This document shows, piece after piece, positions 56,335 through 64,000 of a DNA stretch of 64,000 nucleotides. The stretch comes from Chlorops oryzae. Its lineage: Eukaryota; Arthropoda; Insecta; Diptera; Chloropidae. Positions within the stretch are counted from its first letter, which is position 1; each line of letters begins with the position of its first letter. Both the position numbers and the translations under genes were made by a program. Below the pieces are notes generated by a model. The model was given only the letters and a program-made list of their open reading frames with translations, made no database searches and was not told the origin of the DNA. The stretch covers positions 11,568,724 through 11,632,723 of the forward strand of contig CM035806.1 in the NCBI GenBank assembly GCA_020466095.1, in the 5' to 3' direction.

Positions 56335-56660
56335 ATAATCACAGGACACTGCCTAATAGGCAGACACGCAGAACGCCTTGGCGTTCCTTACAATAACTTA
56401 TGTAGAAGTTTCAGATCGGTGAGCCACCTCATGTGCCACTGCCCGGGCTTGGCTCGGTTCTTTCTTCTTCTCCTCTCTCACTGAGCTGTCATCTGTTCGA
56501 ATAAAAGGCATAGCTCGCTTCATTAATGAGTCCAAGTGGCTTCACCAAATGGGTAATTAGGGTAGCATATCTTCCCATGTGGTACCACAACGGGCCCATA
56601 TGCGGCCTAAGTGTGTCCCCTTAAAGCGGGCAGCCACTCTAACCTAACCTAACCTAAATA
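56335..56660 (-). repeat. SINE/LINE-like repeat ending in TTAGG-type repeats
   Basis: On the minus strand it starts TTAGGTTAGGTTAGGTTAGA, then GTGGCTGCCC, 'ggacacacttagg', 'cccgttgtggtacc', and ends near 'ggcagtgtcctgtga'. I recall similar modules as abundant repeats in higher-fly DNA. The (TTAGG)n motif matches the ancestral insect telomere repeat, but only three to four copies occur and they form part of the element. Confidence 0.5.
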
Positions 56661-56957
56661 AAATGACTCGTTTAGTCTCTCCCAAAAGGGGGTTTTTTGA
56701 GGCTTTTAGAAAAGCAGTACGTCAAAGAGTTCCGTTAGTAGTCCTTTTACACTCCTTTTCGGAGCACTCCGAATATGGTTGGCTGGGTTAAATCGCCCAC
56801 TTTTTGGCAACAATTGCTTTAAATGGCATCACAATTTTATTGGAAGGAATCTCCGTGGCTAATATCATGATAAGATTTTTCTCTAACATGCCCAAAACAT
56901 GAAATTTGATTACCTTCGACCGTTAAAAAAAAAATAATAATAATAATCAGGGATGTC

Positions 56958-57172
56958 ACAGAATCCGATAGCTGTCGGAATTGGAATTTTAGTCGACTGA
57001 ATTTTCATATGAATTTCACAGACAGCCGGATAAAATAGGCTTCTGTGCAATTGAGAACCAATAACAGTTCCAATTCAACACCAAAAACAGAAAAATTATT
57101 AAATTCTGTATGATATTTCGATCGGTTTTAATTTCGATTCTGACAGTTATCGAATTCTGTGACACCCCTGAA
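56958..57172. repeat. GAATCCGATAGCTG-family MITE, copy 3 (most complete)
   Basis: The left end AGAATCCGATAGCTGTCGGA is the inverse of the right end AGAATTCGATAACTGTCAGA. Matching 'attttagtcgac' and 'ttttaatttcg' blocks follow inward. The flanks are TGTCAC on the left and GTGACA on the right, so the terminal repeat is probably longer (TGTCACAGAAT...). About 215-230 bp. Relatives at 35700-35955 and 48262-48410. Confidence 0.8.
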
Positions 57173-57254
57173 TAATTACAATATTATGGCAGTCGTCGCA
57201 ATCGTTCTAATGTTCAATCAAGTGTATTTGAAGAAAAGTAAAAAAAATCACAAT

Positions 57255-58080
57255 TTAAAAGATTGTCCGTTGGAAGCGACTACTCTTTCCTAACTCTCAG
57301 GTAATTTTCGAATGCTATCTTTAAAAAATGAGCCCTAACTGGAGTCGATGCAATCGTTCAGCCATTTTTCGATTTCTTCAAAAGAGCCAAACCGGTGGTG
57401 ACCCCCCAAATCATTTTGCATCCGTCGAAAACGCTTCCCATTTCAACGTTTCTAGGTAAATTTTAACTGTTACAGCCACGTGGAGACGAGCATTGTCATG
57501 TTGCAGGATAACCTTGCTTACGACCTTTCGTTTCGGTCGTTTCTGGCCGTTTTCCACGCAATGCACGGCTCAAAAGCATATGTTGCTGTCGATAACGTTC
57601 CCCATAAATGGTTTCGCTTGGTTTTAGCAGCTCAACACAGTACGCCACACCAGTCTGGTCACACTTTTATATGCAGACCATAACTTTTGAAACATGGATA
57701 CTTTGCTTTGGCTTCGATGTAGACGCTAATGGAACGGGCCAACGAGGTTTGGCATAATATTTTTTCTTCTTCGGGTTACGATCCGAAGAAAAAAATCACT
57801 TCTTTTGATGTCTTTCAAGAGGCGATCCCGAGGTGTAAAGTCGCCGTTCGGATATCACGCTGCTTCAACTCGTATGGCAATCAATTTCCTTGCTTTTGAA
57901 CCATTTCCAATTGTTTTAAGCGAACGGAAATTGGTTGCCGAGTCAACCGAGTCTGCGTTTGGCATGGATCTTAATCCAGAAAAGCATCCAATTCCTTATC
58001 TTCAAATTTTTTTTTTGTTTTTTTGGGTTGGTCAGGAGGCTTTTTGGTCTTCGACGCTAATATCACCTCTTTGGAAGCAT
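57255..58080 (-). pseudogene. Degenerate mariner transposase
   Basis: Read on the minus strand across several frames, the order of mariner blocks is preserved: KKFEDKELDAFLD, then CQTQ, ISVRLKQLEMVQKQGN, LPYELKQRDI, ELLKPSETIYGERYRQQ, LLSRALRGKRPETTE, LQHDNARLHVA (containing the second catalytic Asp of the DD34D triad), YLETLKWE, and RKLPESWERVVASNGQSF at the C-terminus. Many stops and frameshifts interrupt it, and the third catalytic Asp region (PYSPDxAPSDYH in active relatives) is missing, replaced by unrelated codons after KWE. Terminal inverted repeats were not found. A CAGCCC MITE lies just beyond its N-terminal end. Inactive. Confidence 0.88.
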
Positions 58081-58224
58081 CGAAATCACTCTCTGCGTGA
58101 CTTATCGGTTGGAGCAGAGATTCTTCCATGTTGGCACTTAATTCATTTTCCAGTTGAATTGATGTATGTTGGAAATGCATTTCCGAACGTTTCAGCTCAT
58201 TTTTACGAAATCTAAAAAATCTAT

Positions 58225-58420
58225 CAGCCCGATTCTGAATATTCCCGGGGAATTTACTTTTCTCCAGAGTAAGCTTCTTCGTTTTTAAATATTTGGGGGA
58301 AGAAATCCAATGGCGAATGGGTTTTTGACACATATCCATCATTTTTCTTACCCTATCTATTTAAATAATGGGAATTTATGTCTCGAGAAAAGTTCCCCGG
58401 GAATATTCAGAATTGGGCTG
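58225..58420. repeat. CAGCCC-family MITE, copy 3 (196 bp)
   Basis: The ends are CAGCCCGATTCTGAATATTC and the inverse of CAGCCCAATTCTGAATATTC, with CCCGGGGAA following on both sides. TAT flanks both ends. Probably inserted near or into the mariner relic. Confidence 0.85.
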
Positions 58421-58538
58421 TATATAAAAAAAAAAAAAAAAAAAAAAATGTAAGGTCCCAGGTGTATCCCAACTGTAATCTTCGAGAACCGTTGAAAGCC
58501 CCAGAAATAAATCTGAATTTGATCGAATTAAATTCGAT

Positions 58539-58775
58539 CAGCCCACTTCTGAATATTCCCGGGGAATTTTCCGCGAGGATTCCAAAAAAATTCTGCCTTT
58601 CTAGGAACGCTGGGAAGGGAATACGAAGGGAGCAAGATTTACGAATATATTTAAGCAGGGGTCAACACATTATTTTCTTTATTGATGCTTAGAATATGTA
58701 CTCCCTCCTTTTGCCGTGGAGGAAATGTTCAAGGGAAAAAAATACCCGTGAATATTCACATTTAGAATAATGCTG
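58539..58775. repeat. CAGCCC-family MITE, copy 4
   Basis: The left end CAGCCCACTTCTGAATATTC is good. The right end is diverged (inverse of CAGCATTATTCTAAATGTGA). It lies about 120 bp from copy 3 in the same orientation. Confidence 0.7.
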
Positions 58776-58779
58776 TGTA

Positions 58780-59639
58780 TCTTTCATTTTGCCAAGAATC
58801 CTTTTTGAACTTTGTTATCCGTTATCTTTGATCTCTCAAGTCAGCTCGAGTGCATTCCACTTTTTCGCCTCATAGGCAATTCTGTATATTCTGACTTCAT
58901 TTTTGTAATATTAAGAACTACTCACCTTATGCGACTTTTTCTTTTCTGCGATATAAAAACTAATGTGAAAGACAAATATTTGTTTTTTTTCTTTTTCTTT
59001 TTTTTTTGGCGGCGTAGTTTTTTATTTTTTTTTTTTTATTATTTTAGTTGGTGTTTATTTTTTGCTAGTATAGTTTTTCTAATGTATGACTTTGTTATTT
59101 TGTTTGTTTTTTTTTTTTTTTGTTGTGTTCAATCGACTCGATCGATACAATATGCACAATAATAAAGCGGTTTACACCAATTGCTTAATTGTTTAATTTC
59201 AATGCGCATGTGCACGGACCTTTTGTTATTTTTTGTTTTGTTTTGTTTTGTTTGAATACAAATTTACTTAATTGAGCTCTTGTTTGTTTACTACAGTGTT
59301 CGTTCTATTAAGCGCCTTATTTCTTACAGAAGTTTTTTTTTATATTCCGCGTGTATCAAAGTTCAAAAAAAAAAAAAAAAAGAGAAAGAAAAACAGATAA
59401 TATAATAAAATTGTGTTTGAAAAAGAGATAGATAGATAATAAATGAAAAGAGACATAAATAACACTGAAAAAAGTTTGTGTCCTTTATTTTATTATATTA
59501 TTTTTTTGTTTTTGTTTCCCGATTTTCCAAGAACAAAAAAAAAATTCTTTCAATTAAATGACGTTGAGATCCTGTTGTTCGGATATTTTGGATTTGGGGA
59601 ACTTGTGCATTTGGACGCCGCGTTTGGTTTATATATCTT

Positions 59640-59679
<40 letters not shown>

Positions 59680-59919
59680 TTATAAATATATATAAAAGAA
59701 TTTCCTGTTTTTTTTTTTTTATTCTTCAATATGCCTAAGATGTATTGAGAGAGTAATTGGAAATCTGAAATGTGTCTACATTTTTTTTTTTGCGATTTTG
59801 TTTAATTTTTTTGTTTTTTTTTTTGTTTTTTTTTTGTTTGTTCTTTTTTTGAATTTTAGTTTTGGAAATGGCAATTTAAATTTACGTTTTCATGTAGTCG
59901 AAATACTTCTTATTTTCTT
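58780..59919. other. NAT1 3' flank / 3' UTR, low complexity
   Basis: No ORF of interest. Long poly-T and TTTG-rich tracts and an (AT)n run (59638-59692) fill the region downstream of the NAT1 stop codon. They are A-rich on the transcript strand and probably include its 3' UTR. No polyadenylation site could be chosen confidently. Confidence 0.45.
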
Positions 59920-62644
59920 TTATTCGTCTTCGTCTTCGGATTCAGCTTCTTGCAGCCATGTTAGCCAACTGTTCACTTGGAACAAAGCAGACCCCTTGCC
60001 TGGATATTTGTCAGATATTTGCTCCTTCCATGTCATGAAAGCTTCTTCCTCAATAACGGAAGCTTCGTAGAGATATTTGAACCAACGACAGAGCATACCT
60101 GAAGAAAAGAAAATCGAAGATAAAAAATCAAAGTTTTAATTTCATTCAATTATTCACATAGAAATAAAAAATGTGGAATATGCTTTTTTGAATGCACACA
60201 GGAACGAACAAAATAACGCAGAAAGCAACAAGAATATGCTTGATATTTTTTGATTTGGCATGTTCGGCTTTTTATTCGTTCATACTGCGTGTGCATGTGC
60301 GGGGTTTTTTTTTACCTTTTGGGAAGTTTTGATTGTAGCAAAAAACTTGCAAAGCATAAATAGCAATGAGCTGCAAATTCATATCCTGGCCGAAGAACGT
60401 CTCCAAAATTTGACAGTATTTATTCAAGAGCAACTCTTCCTTTTCGATAATTTGCTTTTCAGGATGTTTCTTAATGTCGGTGCCTTCAGCGAGACTGGTT
60501 TCCTGAAAATTCCAAAAGAAACAATTTTCATAAAAAAAAAAATAAAAAAAAAAAAAAAAAATTAGCCCGAATAGCGAATATTCCCCGGGGACTTCACATT
60601 TCTCGAGACTAAAATTCTCCTTTTTTTTTTATATAGATAGGGTAAGGAAAATTATGGGTATGGGTCAAATACCCATTCTCCATCAAATTTCTTCCCCAAA
60701 ATATTTAAAAAAAAAAAAATAAGAAATTTACTCTCGAGAAATGTAAATTCCGTGGGAATATTCTGAATCGGCCATAAAATGAATTATCTCCGTTTCTCTT
60801 TTGTACTCACATTGGTAATGAATTTCAACAGAACGGTCATTAGCGCGCTCACGAAACCTGGATCCTTGTAGTACTTGCTATCAACATTTGTCTTAATCCA
60901 TTTATATAATGTTGCTGGATTACTATCAGCGGTCAGTTGCTTCAACATTTCGGCTTGTACCTTGAGCAACGGATAGAGGAATGCTAAATTACGCTCATCC
61001 AGTATTTCGGCCAGTCGCGTCTTATTGCGATCGACCTCGGGCAGACTGTTGAGCAATTCGATCTTGCTGTCGTTGAATTTCTCGTAAAGCGCCTCTTTTC
61101 CAATGGATTTATGTAATTGCTGAAGCACCAAAAGGAGCAATGGATAATGTTGACCATTATCCGTGTAATTAGCGATATCGTTAAGCTTTAACAGAGCTAA
61201 ACCTCCAGTTTCGTTACCGACAACAATAGCCTTTGCCAAGAGCATGGAGACTTGTGTTACTATACGTGGATTCAAGGATTCCCGTTCATTCATTTTGTTA
61301 ACGACTTGTTTGAAGACTTCTAGCACGATATTCGGTTTCATGTTTAATTCTTTGCGCAGGGCCGTTAAGAATTTTATGACACGTTCTATATAACGCTCAT
61401 CGGCTCTATCGAGCACTTCCATAACGGTATTAATGCAAACATCCTTCAGACATTTCTCGGGTACTTTTAATTCAATGAAACCATCAATCAATGCACGCAA
61501 TTTTCGACTATATCCTCCATCATAACCTTTGTCTTTTTGTTTGTCTATTTCGTCGATTTTTTCTGCATCATCGGTTCCATTTGATGATTGTTTAATTTCC
61601 TCCTCTTTGGCTACTGCCGTTTCCTCTACTACTACTACTTCTTCTTCTTCTTCTTCTTGTTCTTCTTCATAGAAGAAATGTTCCTTAATATAGGCACTGG
61701 TCTTCTTTAGTACCTCTTCTTTATTGAAGGCCTTGTCCTTCTTCGGTTTGGAGGATGCTGCAGCAGTTGCATTAATATTTCCCGGTGCCTTCTCAATCGA
61801 TCCGTGCTTTGTTACCATATGCTTTTCGTGTTCCTTCATATTTTTCGATATACCCATATTTCGCTCCATTCCATGCAACTCACCATTCGAAGCCAACGAT
61901 ACACTAAAGTTTGGCGATGATGATGTTGCCTTCAGTCCCTTCTCGACACCATCAACATCTAATTGATTACCCTGAGCATGCTTCATTTCATACTCAGCCG
62001 ATGGTGTTGAGGATGGCCTCATTGTATTTAATAGATGCGATGTATTCGGTGTACCCAACAATGGGTATTGCGCATTCGGAAGTAAATGTTCCTTACTATT
62101 CGAAACAGCACTATTATTATGATAATGATGACCATGACCATGACCATGACCACCACCACCACCACCACCACCCATTGAGGATGATAATACCGACGATGCA
62201 GTTGGCGGTGTCGATATTGGCAGCATTGCTGGCATTTTTTGATTCTGTGACGCTGCTTTAAAGAGCAATGAATTGGCTGCCGGACGCATTTGTAAATTCT
62301 CAACTGCATCCTGATTTGTCGAGATGAGATTCCGTTTGAAGCGTGGCGCGAGTTCCTTGTTGGCGTTCATTTGATTCCCAACGGCATTAGCATCAGAATT
62401 ATTACGGTCACGATCGCGATCGCGATCACGATTCATATGCTGATTACCACCAGAATGTTCTCGATGTCCAACGGAACCAGCACCGCCACCGCCACTGCCA
62501 CTGCCTCCGCCACCGCCACCGCTACCACCGCTGTTGTTTTGGTTGTTGTTATTGTGCTTGTTGTAGCGATTATTGTAGTTTTGATTTTGATTCCTATCGC
62601 GGTTATTGTTATACGAACGATTGTTGTTATTCGAAGGCGCGAAT
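59920..62644 (-). CDS. NAT1: NAT1/DAP5 (eIF4G2) translation factor, C-terminal part
   Basis: Three exons: 62644-60811, 60502-60316 and 60098-59920. Phases agree, giving about 730 residues; the 5' exons lie to the right of the window. The upstream part is low complexity: Asn-rich (RSYNNNRDRNQNQNYNNRYN), Gly-rich, and an RDRDRDR run. An MA3 domain follows (KLRALIDGFIELKVPEKCLK, MEVLDRADERYIERVIKFL). A W2 domain is at the C-terminus (ETFFGQDMNLQLIAIYALQV, WFKYLYEASVIEEEAF), with the acidic tail WLQEAESEDEDE. DAP5/p97 resembles the C-terminal two thirds of eIF4G but lacks the eIF4E site, and drives cap-independent or alternative initiation. The MIF4G domain expected before this part is not visible. 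The W2 Trp-Leu-x-x-Ala and acidic residues are present. Two Glu-rich patches come from GAA/GAG repeats. Confidence 0.92.
60563..60775. repeat. CAGCCC-family MITE, copy 5, inside NAT1 intron
   Basis: The left end TAGCCCGAATAGCGAATATT and the right end (inverse of TGGCCGATTCAGAATATTCC) are followed inward by TCTCGAGA and 'actaaaattctcc', as in copy 1. It lies in the 308-bp intron between 60811 and 60502, ending only about 35 bp from the 60811 exon. Confidence 0.8.
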
Positions 62645-62937
62645 CTACGAAAAGAACGAAAAGTATCAGCAAATGAGAAAACACATGATGACCGACCACC
62701 CACCACATTTCAAATGAGCAAATATTCTTTACAGATTGCATCTAAACTGAATTTTTCGTCGATTGGTCGGTTAGGTAATTTTTTGTCGGATTACAACAAG
62801 CCAGAGTACACTATGGTGCGTCAAAATGGATGATCCTCTCATTAACCACAAACATTTTTCGTTACATTACGACGCATATAGCGCACCAACTAAATCGGTT
62901 AAAAACCCAGGAGACAAAACGCTTAAGGGGTTATAGA
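62645..62937. other. NAT1 intron side, no feature recognised
   Basis: Sequence upstream of the NAT1 acceptor at 62645. No further NAT1 exon with MIF4G motifs is recognisable. Confidence 0.4.
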
Positions 62938-63445
62938 GTCAGTTCACTATTTGTTGTAACACAAAAAGAATTCGAAAAGTGACGTCCATTAATTATGTCA
63001 ATAGCTATTCTCCAAAATTCTATAAGGACCCTGATCTACCTACATAATGATTGCGAACCGAGCCGCTGCTTCCTTCGTTTTGCTTGTAATAAACTTATCG
63101 GAAGGAAGCCCATTTTTGGAGTTTTTATAAATTTGAGAATTTTTATTTTGTAATTTTTCGATTAACTTTAATTGTGCAAAACTGAATCTTCATTAACAAA
63201 ACTTTTTCGTACATTACAATATACACCAACTAAATGTTACAAACTGAAAAAAGTAAGGTTTTCATTATCATTCACTATTTGTTAACACAAAAAGAATTCG
63301 AAAAGTGACGTCCATTAATTATGTCAATAGCTATTTCCAAAATTCTATAAGTACCCTGATCTATAAAAAATTTGCGACGATACCCTGCTCATTCGTTTTG
63401 CTTGTAATAAACTTATCGGAAGGAAGCCCATTTTTGGAGTTTTTA
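62938..63445. repeat. Tandem duplication, period ~325 bp
   Basis: The block beginning CACTATTTGTTGTAACACAA at 62946 recurs at 63272. It continues through 'gaattcgaaaagtgacgtcc', 'attaattatgtcaatagcta', 'ttcgttttgcttgtaataaa' and 'aggaagcccatttttggag' with high identity. Upstream flanks ('cattttcgttacattac') also match in weaker form. There are two copies; the second is slightly shorter. Confidence 0.85.
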
Positions 63446-64000
63446 GTTATTTTTTTTTTAAGTTTCAAAAACTAACTTTCAATCCTTAAAATTTCCAGTG
63501 TAAACAAATGTTTCTAGCAGACCTGTTAAATCCCGATTAAGATTAATAATCATGAATTATTGTTCTTTTTTTAATCCTTATAATTTATTTTAACTTCTTG
63601 AAATTTTTGATTATTAATGATTGCGATTGAGCAAAGATTTCCTTAATAAAGACTATTTAGAATGGAATCGAAATCAAAAAATAATAAAAAATAACCCGTT
63701 ATTTTATTATTACCGAGCTTGTATTTATTCAAATATTATAATTTTTCCTATTTTTTGGTTTTTATTTTTGATTAGATTAATTTGATTTAAATTTTTAAAT
63801 AAACTAATGTTCCATTGAATGATATCATAGTCAATCGCACAGCAGGCCATATGTCTTGCCATAACCAATATAATTACAATCCAATTCAAAATAGTTGATT
63901 TTGAATTTTAACCAAGTTCGAAAATTCATTTTGGTACTATGTGAATCTTGAAAATTTTAATTCAAATGAAAATAATTAAAATTAATAAAATAACATAATA
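63446..64000. other. AT-rich DNA, nothing recognised
   Basis: Very AT-rich sequence, with no ORF, exon, inverted repeat or known repeat visible by eye. Confidence 0.5.

Noticed and set aside
56630..56660. Telomere or subtelomere signal from AACCTAACCTAACC
   Set aside because: Only three to four units, embedded in a dispersed repeat and surrounded by ordinary genes' flanks.
61724..62676. Several open frames opposite the NAT1 exon
   Set aside because: Antisense shadows of Asn-, Gly- and Asp/Arg-rich codon repeats of NAT1.
1..64000. CRISPR arrays, phage or bacterial defence systems, operons
   Set aside because: The DNA is from an animal nuclear genome; the tandem array at 24975-26345 has no spacers and the gene structures are spliced.

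Overview
This window is eukaryotic nuclear DNA from a fly, probably a brachyceran outside Drosophila. It is AT-rich, its genes are split by GT-AG introns, and every recognisable protein has a clear insect or metazoan homologue. As far as I recall, several of the homologues (Pdk, Bap55, the USP35/38 gene, sug, NAT1, FKRP) lie on Drosophila chromosome arm 2R, which would make this Muller element C. That is memory, not something I could check. Species and assembly are unknown.

Layout. 1-4640: first coding exon of pyruvate dehydrogenase kinase (minus), whose other exons lie beyond the left edge, so 1-4537 is probably its first intron. 4641-11825: repeat-rich intergenic DNA with foldbacks, a PIF/Harbinger-like MITE and a cluster of five tRNA-like sequences. 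11826-14907: USP35/38-type deubiquitinase (minus, four exons) with a DRE motif upstream. 15250-19909: MITEs and a GA microsatellite. 19910-21498: Bap55/ACTL6-type actin-related protein (minus, four exons, one frameshift). 23324-28312: DRC5/TCTE1, a nexin-dynein regulatory complex subunit (plus, four exons), with a ~50-bp satellite and a hAT MITE in intron 2. 29031-40742: axonemal dynein intermediate chain DNAI1 (plus), with two candidate first exons; a possible small two-exon gene lies on the opposite strand inside the long 5' interval. 42139-46389: fukutin-related protein (minus, three exons); its intron 1 holds a three-level nest of MITEs. 49559-51786: sugarbabe/GLIS2-like zinc finger factor (minus; 5' exons tentative). 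57255-58080: dead mariner transposase. 59920-62644: NAT1/DAP5 (eIF4G2) C-terminal part (minus, 5' end off the window). 62645-64000: tandem duplication and AT-rich DNA.

How the genes relate. DRC5 and DNAI1 are adjacent on the same strand and both build the motile axoneme, which in flies means mainly the sperm flagellum. The other genes look like unrelated housekeeping or regulatory genes (pyruvate oxidation control, deubiquitination, BAP chromatin remodelling, dystroglycan glycosylation, sugar-responsive transcription, cap-independent translation). Most of the remaining DNA is non-autonomous DNA transposons: terminal inverted repeats are visible for more than fifteen copies, and target-site duplications allow superfamily assignment for several (hAT 8 bp, PIF/Harbinger-like 3 bp, piggyBac-like TTAA).

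I found no microbial defence system, CRISPR array or operon. The most notable observations are the tRNA-like cluster (one copy flanked by perfect inverted repeats), the nested MITEs, the satellite inside an axonemal gene's intron, the Bap55 frameshift, and a possible unidentified gene whose intron was enlarged by a hAT MITE.
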